DNA of 64,000 bases from Rhodobacterales bacterium (GTDB taxonomy: Bacteria > Pseudomonadota > Alphaproteobacteria > Rhodobacterales > Rhodobacteraceae). The notes beneath the pieces are model-generated. The model was not told the origin of the DNA and ran no database searches. It was given only the letters and a program-made list of their open reading frames with translations. The stretch spans positions 1 to 64,000 of the forward strand of contig PDRW01000037.1 of the NCBI GenBank assembly GCA_002746935.1, given 5' to 3'. Position 1 is the stretch's first letter, and each line of letters starts with the position of its first letter. The position numbers were made by a program, and so were the translations under genes. Shown here piece by piece: positions 18,309-26,821 of the stretch.

Positions 18309-19733
18309 TCAGGATCGTGACACCCCCGGGCGTGGCCGGTGGGCGAGCGATTCCATCACGCCCGCGCGCGACAGCCCGGTGGCGGCGCCTGCGAGCGCGA
18401 AGACGAACAGTCCGAGATCGGGGGTGGAATGGGTCAGCACCGCCGAAGACAGCATCGCCAGCACTCCCGCCTTGGCGCCGCGGATACTGGCGGCGCGTTC
18501 GCTGCTTGCGCGGCCCGCCTCGCCCGCAGGCGCCAGCAGGAAGGCGGTCAGAAAGGCGATGAAGAGCAAGGTGCCGGGCAGGCCGATGGAGCCCAGGCAG
18601 GAGATCACCCAGTTCGAGGCCCGCACCGAGCCCAGGCCTGCGCCGAGCCACCAGGTGTCGGTGAAATTGGTGAGTGCCTGGGTGTTCCAGCTCATCCGCT
18701 CGACGCCGGAATCGCTCTCCATCTTGTCGAACAGGATGTCGTCGAAAAAGGCGGTGACGGGTTCGGCCATCTGGTAGCCGGCGGTCACGCCAGCCGCCGC
18801 GACCCACAGCAGAAGCGCTCCCGTCACCGCAACCGCCACCGACCGGCGCTCCGCCTCCGGGCGCAGGAAGCGGAAGAAGTTGAACAGCGCGAAGCCGAAG
18901 AGGAAGACGATCAGCGCCAGATAGGCCGAAGACGAGGTCGAGCGCAGCACCGCCACGCTGGCCATGGCGAGCATCCAGGGCGCGGCGCGGGAGCGGGGGC
19001 GGATCAGCCAGTATTGCAGCCAGAAGCCGAACAGGCCGAGCGAGAAGAAGCCGAAGCTCGACGCCTCCGGGAAGCCGCCGATCATCCGCTTGAAACCGGC
19101 CATCGTGTCGGTCACGCGGATGGTGTAGTTGGCGGTGCGGATGAAGTCGAGCAGCTGATCGGCACCGGCGGCGAAGGTGATCACGTCGATCCAGCCCATG
19201 GCGAAATGCACCGAGGTGGCAACGATCATCGCCACCACCAGCGAGCGCGCTTGCGGGGTGCGGCGGAAGGCGGTGGCGAAGCCGATGAAGGTGAGATAGC
19301 CCAGTATCAGCCGGAACAGCTGGGTGATGTTGCCCGACGATGGCCCGAGGGGGCTCTTCACGATCAGGGCGTGGCTTTCGTCGCGGGCGATGGAAAACAC
19401 CTCCGTGAGCCCGGCGAAGACCCGCGGCGCGAAGATCGCCGAAAAGGCCGAAACCAGGATCACCAGCGTCAGGAAGAACCCGGGCTGCCAGGGCCGCATC
19501 GTGCCGAACATGCTGGAGCCGGCCCCCGGGGTCAGCAGGATCAGCACCACCATGGCAAGGGCGGCGAGGTCGGCGGTGATGATCGAGGCGCCGCCAAGCG
19601 CGGGCAGGTTGAAGGCTGCCGCCGCGCCGAAGGGCAGGAGCGCGAAGAACACCCAGGCGCCCCGGCGCGGGCCGAGGGCCAGAAGCAGCAGGATCGCGGC
19701 AATCGCGATCGGGGTGGAGGCGACGAATTGCAA
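18309..19733 (-). CDS. Wzy/O-antigen-ligase-like membrane protein (polysaccharide polymerase)
   Basis: 474-residue polytopic inner-membrane protein with about 10-12 hydrophobic helices and one larger periplasmic loop (about residues 290-370) between late helices. The loop and flanks carry GFPEASSFGFFSLG and WWLGAGLGSVRASNW, resembling the conserved Wzy/WaaL loop with its GxGxGS motif. It probably polymerises repeat units of the EPS, since the same strand carries Wzc, GT4 and Wzx genes. The start is TTG 19733 with AAAGGG a few bases upstream; no alternative start fits as well. It is divergent from the secreted glycosidase gene across 131 bases, which probably hold both promoters. Confidence 0.8.
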   Translation of the reverse strand: MQFVASTPIAIAAILLLLALGPRRGAWVFFALLPFGAAAAFNLPALGGASIITADLAALAMVVLILLTPGAGSSMFGTMRPWQPGFFLTLVILVSAFSAIFAPRVFAGLTEVFSIARDESHALIVKSPLGPSSGNITQLFRLILGYLTFIGFATAFRRTPQARSLVVAMIVATSVHFAMGWIDVITFAAGADQLLDFIRTANYTIRVTDTMAGFKRMIGGFPEASSFGFFSLGLFGFWLQYWLIRPRSRAAPWMLAMASVAVLRSTSSSAYLALIVFLFGFALFNFFRFLRPEAERRSVAVAVTGALLLWVAAAGVTAGYQMAEPVTAFFDDILFDKMESDSGVERMSWNTQALTNFTDTWWLGAGLGSVRASNWVISCLGSIGLPGTLLFIAFLTAFLLAPAGEAGRASSERAASIRGAKAGVLAMLSSAVLTHSTPDLGLFVFALAGAATGLSRAGVMESLAHRPRPGVSRS

Positions 19734-19864
19734 GAGGCGGCCCTTTTCGGTTTGGCCCCTACCTGCCGCAATCCGGTCCGGCTGTGAAGCCCGCCCGTGA
19801 CGTCCGGCTTGCGGAGGGCGCGGGGTTCGGGCAGGTTTGGGGCTGTTTGCTGCGGGGAGGTGAC

Positions 19865-21556
19865 ATGCGGGGTTTTCGGGGTTTCGGGCTCTTGCTGGCG
19901 GCGCTGCTGGGCATGGGCGCCATGAGCACCGGCGCGCGGGGGCAGGCGGTGGCGCCGGAGCTTCAGGCGGCGTCGAATTTCGGCCAGACCTGGGATGCGG
20001 CGGTGTTCGAGGCGGCGCGCGCGGCGGGGATCACGGCGCTGCGCGACGAGCTTCACTGGGATTTCGCCGAGCGCGACGGGGAACTGGTCTTCGATCACGA
20101 AATCCTGACCTACCCGGAGAAAATGGCCGCCGCCGGGATGCGCCTCACGCTGATCGCGCTGGGCGAGCATCCCGATCATGACGGCGGCGCGACGCCCTAC
20201 ACGCCCGAAGCGGTGGCGGCATTCGCGGATTTCTTCGCCGGGGTTGCGGCGCGTTATCCGGCGGTGGTGGCGGTGGAAATCGGCAACGAGATGAACAGCG
20301 AGAGCTTTACCGAAGGGCCCGCGCGCGAGGCCGGTATCAATGGCCGGGCGGGCTATTATGCGACGATCCTCGCGGCCACCGCCCGCGCGGTGCGCGCCGC
20401 GCGCCCGGATGTGCGGCTGATCGGCGGCGCGGCGCATTCGATCCCGCTGGCATGGTTTTCGGCGCTCTCGGCGGCGGGGGCGGCGACTGAGATGGAGGCT
20501 GTGGCCTTTCACCCCTACACCACCCCGCCCGAACAGCTGCGCCGCCAGGTGGCGCTGCTGCGCGAGGTGCCGGGGTTCGAAGCGCTGCCGCTGGAGCTGA
20601 CCGAGATCGGCACGAAAGAGCCGGGCGCGGCTCCGGCGCTGCTCGCCAAAAGCTGGTGCCAGGCGGCGCTGGCGGGGGCCACGACGCTGGCCTGGTATCC
20701 GCTGTCGCCCCGGGGCGACGGCTACGTGCCGCTGCTCGCGGAGGATGGCAGGCTCACCGATGTGGGCCGCAGCTGGCAAATGCTCAAACAATTCGAGGGC
20801 CTCCGCGTGACCGACGCGGCGCCGGACCCGTTCACCTATGGCTGCCGCTTCGGCGACCGGGCGTTGCTTCTTTGGGGCGCAGACCGCGGCGTGACGGTGG
20901 CGGAGGGGCTCACGGTGCGCGACCTTGCCGGGCGGGTGGTGAAGGCCCCCCGGCTCAGCCGTGACACACCGTTGCTGATCACCTCCGAGGGCCTGCCCCC
21001 GCGCCTTGGCGAGACGGTGCATCTCGGGGCGCAACAGGTGGTGGCCGACAGTTTCGACCAGTTCGCCTATCCGGGCCGGAGCGCGGGCGGGTTTGCGCGT
21101 TTCGTGCGGGTCAGCGGGGAGGCCAGTGGGGAGATCGGCGGGCAGGAGGTGCCCTTCATCCTCGCCCCCGGCCAGCAGGAAGACGGCGTGCCCTGGACGC
21201 CCTACCTCACCACCGCACGCGACGGCTGGCTCAGGATGGACGCAGGCTTTGCCCAGCCCTCGGTCTGGGATGGCGCCCCGGCGGAGATCGTCCACGCCTT
21301 CACCGCGCCGGAGGCGATGGCGGTGAGCGTCGAGGCGGAGGTTGCGCCGGGGCCGGAGAGCGCCGCCGGGGTGGCGCTCACGGTCCGGGCGGGCGACAGG
21401 CTTCTGGTGGAAACGGTCGTGCAGGGCCCCGGGCGGCTGACCCTGCCGCCGGTGATGCTCGCGGCGGGCGAGGTGCTGGAGATCGTGCTGGGGCCGGGGG
21501 CTTCGGGGGAGGGAAGCGCGGAGGGCTACCGCTTCACCTTGCGCCGCGCCGGGTAG
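19865..21556 (+). CDS. Secreted GH39/PslG-like endoglycosidase
   Basis: Predicted exported glycoside hydrolase that could trim or release EPS chains, as PslG does in Pseudomonas. The 563-residue product starts at ATG 19865 with GGGGAGG upstream. A signal peptide is visible (RGFRGFGLLLAALLGMGAM, with a likely cleavage near ARGQA). The clan-A barrel shows acid/base E142 in VEIGNEMNS and nucleophile candidate E247 in LTEIGTKE, plus FHPYTTPPEQ. The C-terminal third (about 340-563) is beta-rich and probably an accessory domain. It sits between the Wzy-like gene and a GT4 gene, consistent with a tailoring role. Substrate unknown. Confidence 0.82.
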   Translation: MRGFRGFGLLLAALLGMGAMSTGARGQAVAPELQAASNFGQTWDAAVFEAARAAGITALRDELHWDFAERDGELVFDHEILTYPEKMAAAGMRLTLIALGEHPDHDGGATPYTPEAVAAFADFFAGVAARYPAVVAVEIGNEMNSESFTEGPAREAGINGRAGYYATILAATARAVRAARPDVRLIGGAAHSIPLAWFSALSAAGAATEMEAVAFHPYTTPPEQLRRQVALLREVPGFEALPLELTEIGTKEPGAAPALLAKSWCQAALAGATTLAWYPLSPRGDGYVPLLAEDGRLTDVGRSWQMLKQFEGLRVTDAAPDPFTYGCRFGDRALLLWGADRGVTVAEGLTVRDLAGRVVKAPRLSRDTPLLITSEGLPPRLGETVHLGAQQVVADSFDQFAYPGRSAGGFARFVRVSGEASGEIGGQEVPFILAPGQQEDGVPWTPYLTTARDGWLRMDAGFAQPSVWDGAPAEIVHAFTAPEAMAVSVEAEVAPGPESAAGVALTVRAGDRLLVETVVQGPGRLTLPPVMLAAGEVLEIVLGPGASGEGSAEGYRFTLRRAG

Positions 21557-21682
21557 ACCGGCGGGCGGGCAGGCCGGGTGTGGCAACACCCTGTTGCCGG
21601 ATTTGCTCTGGTTTCGGTCGCGGTTTTGGGCGATTTCTCAGCCGGTTCAATCCGTAACGCGTGCCAGGGGCGGGATCTGCCG

Positions 21683-22927
21683 ATGACCAAACACCGTATC
21701 GTCGTCATCAACGACGATTCCGTCGCCCGGGGCGGCACCGCGGTTCTGGCGGTGATGTCGGCCAAGGCACTTGCGGCGCGCGGGCATGAGGTGATCTGGC
21801 TGTGCGGTGACGTGGGCGACAACCCCGACCTTGCCGCCCACGGGATCGAGGTGGTCGCGCTCGGCTCGCGGCCGCTGCTCGATCTTCCGGCGAAACGCGC
21901 GCTGATCGAAGGGCTCCACAACCGCGCCGCGCGCGACATGGTGGCCGGTTTCATCGCCGCGCGTGACACGCCGGACACGGTTTACCATGTGCACAGCTGG
22001 GCGCAGATCTTCTCGCCGGCGATCTTTTCGGGCCTTGCCCGGGTGTCGCGGCGGGTGCTGCTGCATGCCCATGACAGCTTTCTCGCCTGCCCGAACGGCG
22101 TCTATATGGACTACCGCAAGAACCTCGCCTGCGCCCGGGTGCCGAATTCCTTCGACTGCATCACCACCCATTGCGACAAGCGCAGCTATGCGCAGAAGCT
22201 CTGGCGGGTGGCGCGGGAAGCGCGGGTGCATTGGGGCCTCGGCGACCTCGGGGAATGGGGCGGGATCGTCGCGATCCATCCGGCGATGGTGCCGAAGCTC
22301 ACCCGCGCGGGCTACCGCGAAGACAAGGTGTTTACCCTCCGCAACCCGGTGGTGCCCTTCAGCCGCGAACGGATCCGGGCGGAGGAGAACCGGGCGCTGC
22401 TCTATCTCGGGCGGATCGAGGAGGACAAGGGCGCGGGCGCGCTGGCCGAGGCGGCGGCACGGGCGGAAGTGCCGCTGATCATGCTCGGCGAAGGGCCGAT
22501 GAAGGCGGAACTCGCGGCGCGCTTCCCCGGGGCGGAGATGGTCGGCTGGGTCGACAAGGCGGGGATCGGCGCCCATGCGGCCCGCGCCCGGGCACTGGTG
22601 ATGCCGTCGCGCCACCCCGAACCCTTTGCGCTGGTCATCGCCGAGGCGGTGGCGAGCGGCCTGCCGGTGCTGGCGGCGGATACGGCCGCGGTGGCGGGCG
22701 AGGTGGAGGCGGGCGGGCTCGGCTATGCCTTTGACGTGTTCGACCCGGCCAGCTTCGACCGCGCCATCGCCCGGATCATGGCGCTGACCCCCGAGGAGGT
22801 GAAAGCGATGAGCGAGCGCGGGTTTTCCGGCGAAGCGGCGCTGGGGAACACCCCCGAAGGCTGGATCGACGGTCTGGAGGCGCAATATGCGCGGGTGTTG
22901 CGGGAAGTCGAGGACGCCGGGGCCTGA
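21683..22927 (+). CDS. Glycosyltransferase family 4
   Basis: GT-B fold glycosyltransferase of 414 residues. The N-terminal domain has NDDSVARGGTAVLAVMSAKAL, a glycine-rich acceptor-side loop. The C-terminal donor domain has LLYLGRIEEDKGAGAL, IMLGEGPMKAEL and the EX7E-type stretch in HPEPFALVIAEAVASGLPVLA. The ATG at 21683 has a weak GGCGGGA upstream; the longer frame start adds residues of non-coding character. It follows the PslG-like gene by about 125 bases on the same strand and ends just before the 46-bp repeat cluster. Donor and acceptor are unknown. Confidence 0.88.
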   Translation: MTKHRIVVINDDSVARGGTAVLAVMSAKALAARGHEVIWLCGDVGDNPDLAAHGIEVVALGSRPLLDLPAKRALIEGLHNRAARDMVAGFIAARDTPDTVYHVHSWAQIFSPAIFSGLARVSRRVLLHAHDSFLACPNGVYMDYRKNLACARVPNSFDCITTHCDKRSYAQKLWRVAREARVHWGLGDLGEWGGIVAIHPAMVPKLTRAGYREDKVFTLRNPVVPFSRERIRAEENRALLYLGRIEEDKGAGALAEAAARAEVPLIMLGEGPMKAELAARFPGAEMVGWVDKAGIGAHAARARALVMPSRHPEPFALVIAEAVASGLPVLAADTAAVAGEVEAGGLGYAFDVFDPASFDRAIARIMALTPEEVKAMSERGFSGEAALGNTPEGWIDGLEAQYARVLREVEDAGA

Positions 22928-22955
22928 GGAAGCCGGATAGCGCAGAGGCGGGAAT

Positions 22956-23090
22956 CCCGGGGGCTCTGCCCCCCGCACCCCAAAGGGGTGCCATAAGTAC
23001 ACCCGGGGGCGCTGCCCCCCGCACCCCAAAGGGGTGCCATGAGTACCCCCGGGGGCGCTGCCCCCGGACCCCCGAGGTATTTCTGGAACA
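22956..23090. repeat. 46-bp tandem repeat cluster of a dispersed GC-rich intergenic element
   Basis: Two full 46-base copies (22956-23001 and 23002-23047) and a third diverged copy (23048 onward). Each copy begins CCCGGGGGC and contains the hairpin CACCCC-AAA-GGGGTG. The third copy ends CCCCCGAGGTATTTCTGGAA. Related pieces lie near 26.5, 36.95 and 51.56 kb, so this is a REP-like family. It sits between convergent GT4 and GT2 genes and may end both transcripts. Confidence 0.85.
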
Positions 23091-23173
23091 AAGAAGAGGG
23101 GGGCGGTGTAGGGTTACCGCAGCCTGCGTTTGCAGCTTGAGGCCGGCAGCCTGAAGCGCCGGGCCCCCGGGGC

Positions 23174-24175
23174 TCAGAGATCCAGAATGCGTTGTGGCGA
23201 AATCCGGCCGCGGATCAGGTCCACCATCGCGATCAGATTGCCTTTCAGCCGGCCGCGAAAATCGGTGTAGGGCTTCGGCACGAAGGAATGCGCGAGGTTG
23301 GACAGGGTGTTGCGGGAGGTCATCTCCAGCACATGGGTCAGCGTCATCGAGCCCTTGCGCAGCAGATAGACCGGGTTGGCGATCTGCGAATAGCCCAGCC
23401 GCACCCCCGGCGTCCGCCCGGTCTTGGTGCCGAGATGCACGCCGCGCATGGCGCCGGATTTCACCAGCTTGCCGTAACGCGCGATGCGGCGTGAGAAATC
23501 CACGTCTTCGAGCCAGGAATAAAGCGGCAGGTCTTCGTCGAACCACAGCTCATAGGCGGCCACCACCGACACCCGGAAGGCGAAATTGCAGCCATAGCCG
23601 GAATAGGCGGGGCGGATGTCCGTGGACAGCCTGGCGCTGTTGCGCTCCGCCAGCAGCTTGCGGCCCTCATCGTGGTTGTAGCCCGGCCCCCGGATGCCGT
23701 CGGCCAGCACCGTACCGGTGGCCAGCACCACCTTGGGGTCGTCCTGAAACACCTCGACGGTCTTTTGCAGATAATCCGGCGCCATCAGGAAATCGTCGTC
23801 GAGCATCAGCACGATGTCGTCCGGGGTGCATTCCTCGAACACCCGGTTGCGCTGGGCGGTGGCGCCCTTGCGGCCCATCACCACACGCACCGGGAAGGGC
23901 AGGGCGGTGATGTCGAGATCGCCGATGTCTTCGGGGAAGGCGAGGCTGAGGATCAGAAGGTCGGGCAACCGTTCCTGGAGCGCGATCGCGCGCACGGTGT
24001 CGGGCAGGATCGTCGCCCGCCCGGTCGAGGGGATCGCCACCACCAGCCGGAACCCGCCCGTGGGCTCGGGCCCCCCCAGTTTGATCGGCCCCGCGGGGCC
24101 GAGGTTGACACGGTTCCGGTCCGGAAGGTCACTTGCGCGGCCGGTCCAGACCGGGCTCCTTTCATCATGGCTCAT
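23174..24175 (-). CDS. Glycosyltransferase family 2
   Basis: GT-A fold inverting glycosyltransferase of 333 residues. It has the N-terminal strand RLVVAIPSTGR, a nucleotide-sugar/metal motif in IVLMLDDDFLMAPDYL, and a second acidic site in YSWLEDVDFSRRIARYG that fits the catalytic ED pattern. There is no membrane anchor. The ATG follows the priming sugar transferase stop by 33 bases on the same strand, so the two are probably co-transcribed and this enzyme may add an early sugar of the repeat unit (inference). Confidence 0.87.
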   Translation of the reverse strand: MSHDERSPVWTGRASDLPDRNRVNLGPAGPIKLGGPEPTGGFRLVVAIPSTGRATILPDTVRAIALQERLPDLLILSLAFPEDIGDLDITALPFPVRVVMGRKGATAQRNRVFEECTPDDIVLMLDDDFLMAPDYLQKTVEVFQDDPKVVLATGTVLADGIRGPGYNHDEGRKLLAERNSARLSTDIRPAYSGYGCNFAFRVSVVAAYELWFDEDLPLYSWLEDVDFSRRIARYGKLVKSGAMRGVHLGTKTGRTPGVRLGYSQIANPVYLLRKGSMTLTHVLEMTSRNTLSNLAHSFVPKPYTDFRGRLKGNLIAMVDLIRGRISPQRILDL

Positions 24176-24208
24176 GCTGTTGTTCCCACTCGGCCCTGAG
24201 ACAGGCGC

Positions 24209-24898
24209 CTAGCTCGCACCCTTTTGTGTCAGAACAACGGCAAAAGTCTTGAAAACGATCCGGAAATCCCCGAGCAGCGTGGCATGGCGCACATAATCCA
24301 CATCAAGCGCGACCCGGTGGTCATAGCTCGTGAGGTTGCGCCCGCCGACCTGCCAGGCGCCGGTGATCCCGGGGCGCACCGCGCAGTAATCGGCAAAGAA
24401 CACACCGTAGCGCTCAGCCTCCTCCTGGATGATCGGGCGCGGGCCGACGATCGACATGTCGCCCTTCAGCACGTTCCAGAACTGCGGCAACTCGTCGAGC
24501 GAGGTCTTGCGCAGGAACCGGCCCACGGGATGGATCCGCGGGTCGTCGGCAAGCTTCTGGTCGCGTTCCCATTCGGCGCGGGCTTCGGGATCGCGCTCCA
24601 GCAGATCGGCCAGCACCTCGGCGCTGTCGATCCGCATCGAACGGAACTTGATGCAGTCGAACATCCTGCCGTTCTGGCCGATGCGCTTTTGTCTGTAAAA
24701 CACCGGCCCCGGATCGCCGATCCGTGTGGCGAGCGCGATGGCGAGCATGACCGGCGCAAGCGTGAACAGGGCGAGGGCCGCAAACAGCTTGTCGAACACA
24801 AGTTTGCCCGCCGCGATCCCGCGGCCCCTGCTGTGCCGGACCGGAAGGCCTACAGATATGACTTCCCCGCCCGGGAGCGGTCCCGCTTCAAACGTCAT
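24209..24898 (-). CDS. Priming sugar transferase (ExoY/WbaP catalytic type)
   Basis: Transfers a hexose-1-phosphate from a nucleotide sugar to undecaprenyl phosphate to begin an EPS repeat unit. The 229-residue product has one hydrophobic segment (KLFAALALFTLAPVMLAIAL) followed by the catalytic domain: FYRQKRIGQNGRMFDCIKFRSM, RKTSLDELPQFWNVLKGDMS, IVGPRPIIQEE and RPGITGAWQVGGRN. ATG 24898 is chosen over a start 13 codons upstream because GGGGGAACCGAG precedes it. It is one of two priming enzymes in the window; the other is at 55.3 kb. The upstream region carries an 11-base-phased direct repeat. Confidence 0.93.
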   Translation of the reverse strand: MTFEAGPLPGGEVISVGLPVRHSRGRGIAAGKLVFDKLFAALALFTLAPVMLAIALATRIGDPGPVFYRQKRIGQNGRMFDCIKFRSMRIDSAEVLADLLERDPEARAEWERDQKLADDPRIHPVGRFLRKTSLDELPQFWNVLKGDMSIVGPRPIIQEEAERYGVFFADYCAVRPGITGAWQVGGRNLTSYDHRVALDVDYVRHATLLGDFRIVFKTFAVVLTQKGAS

Positions 24899-25621
24899 CT
24901 CGGTTCCCCCATAACAACACCACACAGGACCGTTCATAGCCCAGGTTTCGCCGGATGTCTGCCATACCTGCGCCCAAATTCTGCCGGATTCCCGGAAACG
25001 CTCTGTTTACAGGTTGTTTTCCTTGGCAATTCCGGGCGTCGAAGGTTTGAATGTTGATGCCGGGCAGGCAATTTACCACATGGTCAAAGCCGCCCCACAC
25101 AGGATTGTGACCCCTTTGTGACCGTTTCCCGGCTTGCCGCATGTGATTCGGGCAGGCGTTCGGGCGGGCGGATGTGTTTCCGGCGGCGCTTGCGGGGCAA
25201 CCTGCGGCGGCATGACGCGGTCTGCGCCGCCTGAAACGGCAGATCCGCCGCGACACCGCCGCGCCATGGCACCCGGCGTTTCGAAGCGAAACCGGTGCCC
25301 GGCCCGGGGTGATTCTGGCGAGGCCGGGCCGTGGCGCAGGGCAATCGGGTGTCGGGCCTGCGTTTGTTTTGCGCAGGGAACCAATCCTCGCACGCCTGTT
25401 TCCCGCCTCCCCGGTTCCGGTCTCCGCCGTGCCCCCGCCGTTACCCTGTCCGCGCACTGTCCGCGCCCGGGTCGCGCCCGGGCTCTTCGCCCTTTGGGCG
25501 CCCAACGCCTTGCGCTGCCATAATAAAATCCGCCCATATCCACGACTTGGCCCGATTTCCCGGGTTCTCTGGGCGGCAGGTGCCCGCAAGGCGGGGCAAC
25601 GGGCGGGAAAGTTGACGGCGT
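24899..25621. promoter_or_regulatory. Divergent intergenic region, sugar transferase versus OCD-like gene
   Basis: About 720 bases. ORFs on both strands show no recognisable protein motif. The part next to the sugar transferase (24900-25125) is comparatively AT-rich and probably holds its promoter and the phased repeat at 25105-25123. The rest (25130-25500) is GC-rich and featureless to me. An AT-rich patch CCATAATAAAATCC near 25517-25531 could belong to the promoter of the OCD-like gene. Confidence 0.4.
25105..25123 (-). promoter_or_regulatory. Pho-box-like 11-base-phased direct repeat
   Basis: TTGTGACC occurs twice exactly 11 bases apart; on the minus strand this reads GGTCACAA repeated, with GTCACAAA as in the right-hand part of a PhoB half site. 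PhoB boxes are direct repeats with this 11-base step. The first bases differ from the CTGTCA consensus, so this is a tentative call. It lies about 210 bases upstream of the priming sugar transferase start. A similar element precedes the PKS-like gene. Confidence 0.35.
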
Positions 25622-26491
25622 ATGGTGCAAGACAGTCGGATCGTGACGGAAGCCGAACTCCGGCAGATCGTCCGGCTCGACCTCGGGCTTGTCGATCTGA
25701 TCGAAGCGTCCCTGGCCGCCGATGCCCTGGGTGACACCCGCCAGCCGGCCGGGCGGCCCATGCCCTTCGCGCAGCCGCAGGGCACGGGCGGGGCGGTGTT
25801 TTCCGACAGTGGTTTTCTCGCCGAACTGCGCGCCGCCGCCACCGGCGCGGTCGCCGCGCGCCATCTCGCGCCGGAAGAGGTGACCACCGCCGGGGTGATC
25901 GGGGCAGGCGGTCAGGCCGGCGCGCAGATCCGCGCCGCCCACCTGGTGCGGCCGTTTGAACGCGTGCTGGTCTACGGCCGCAACCCGCAGGAGGCTGCCG
26001 CCTGCGCCGCCGATCTGGTGTCGGGCCTCGGGCCGCTTGGCGTCGAGGTGGAAATCACCACCAACCCGGAAATGCTGGTAAGGCGCTCGCAACTTGTGGT
26101 CACCGCGACCCCGGCCCAAAGTCCGGTTCTGAAAGCCGGCTGGATGCACAGGGAACTGCACATCACCGCCGCCGGTGCCGGCCAGCCCTGCCGGAACGAG
26201 ATCGACCCGGCCTGCCTCGCCCGCGCCGATCTCTATGTCTGCGACCGGGTCGCGCAATGCGCCGACGCCGGCGAACTGCGTGCCGCCCGGGCTGCCGGGC
26301 TGTTCGCCGCCGCCCCGCCCGAGCTTGGCCAGATCGTCTCCGGCGCCCGCCCGGGCCGCCGTTCGCCCGCGGAGATCACGCTTTGCGAGCTGAGCGGAAC
26401 CGGGGTGCAGGACTCCGGGGCGCAGGACAAGGCCGTCATCGCTCATGTCACGCGCCTGCTCGCGGAGGCCGGCATGACCGGTCGCGGCTGA
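25622..26491 (+). CDS. Ornithine cyclodeaminase/mu-crystallin-family protein, internally shortened
   Basis: 289-residue member of the OCD/mu-crystallin/EutC family of NAD(P)-dependent enzymes. The Rossmann motif GVIGAGGQAGAQIRAAHLV (about 91-109) and the C-terminal EITLCELSGTGVQD are clear. The substrate-binding half is about 35-40 residues shorter than usual: the family segment with the conserved catalytic Lys is absent between PMPFAQPQ and GAVFSDSG. The conserved Asp in GxDxPGKxEL is also missing (here GAGQPCRNEID); the Arg in AELRAAATG is kept. It is probably not a functional deaminase. No frameshift or stop is present. The start ATG has GGCGGG upstream. Neighbours give no clue to function. 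Confidence 0.78.
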   Translation: MVQDSRIVTEAELRQIVRLDLGLVDLIEASLAADALGDTRQPAGRPMPFAQPQGTGGAVFSDSGFLAELRAAATGAVAARHLAPEEVTTAGVIGAGGQAGAQIRAAHLVRPFERVLVYGRNPQEAAACAADLVSGLGPLGVEVEITTNPEMLVRRSQLVVTATPAQSPVLKAGWMHRELHITAAGAGQPCRNEIDPACLARADLYVCDRVAQCADAGELRAARAAGLFAAAPPELGQIVSGARPGRRSPAEITLCELSGTGVQDSGAQDKAVIAHVTRLLAEAGMTGRG

Positions 26492-26821
26492 CCGCCCGGA
26501 TTTCGCGCGCTCCTTTTTCCTGGGGCAAATACCCCACTACCCCACGGGGGTCCGGGGGTGTGAAACCCCCGGCCCGGCGTTGGAAGGCTTCAGACCGCCG
26601 GACCGCATGAAACCCGAAACAATTCCGGCCCCGCAACAGAGGCGTCGTCCTCCGCCCCCCCGTCCTGCGCCGGGCTGCCCGGAACAAGCGGTTGCTCCCG
26701 GCGATTCCGGGCGATAGATATACGCGAAGGGGGCTGCCAACATGCGGCGCACGGTCCGGGTATGTTGCGGGCGTACGGCGTTGCAGCGCGCGTAATCAGG
26801 GTATCTGTGTGGGGTCCGGTC
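26492..26821. repeat. Intergenic region with a REP-like element upstream of tamA
   Basis: 330 bases without a gene. Bases 26511-26575 are an inverted copy of the dispersed GC-rich element: reading the minus strand gives a GGGGGTTTCACACCCCC hairpin, then GGACCCCCG, GGTATTT and a CCAGGAAAAAGGAG tail. The remaining 200 bases before tamA presumably hold its promoter, but I see no clear -35/-10 pair. Confidence 0.65.

Noticed and set aside
22956-23090. Possible CRISPR or IS end
   Set aside because: Copies are directly adjacent with no unique spacers, and no transposase or target duplication is present. It fits a REP-like element.
24938-25621. ORFs in the divergent region before the OCD-like gene
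   Set aside because: They overlap each other on both strands, are rich in Arg/Pro/Ala, and resemble no protein I know.
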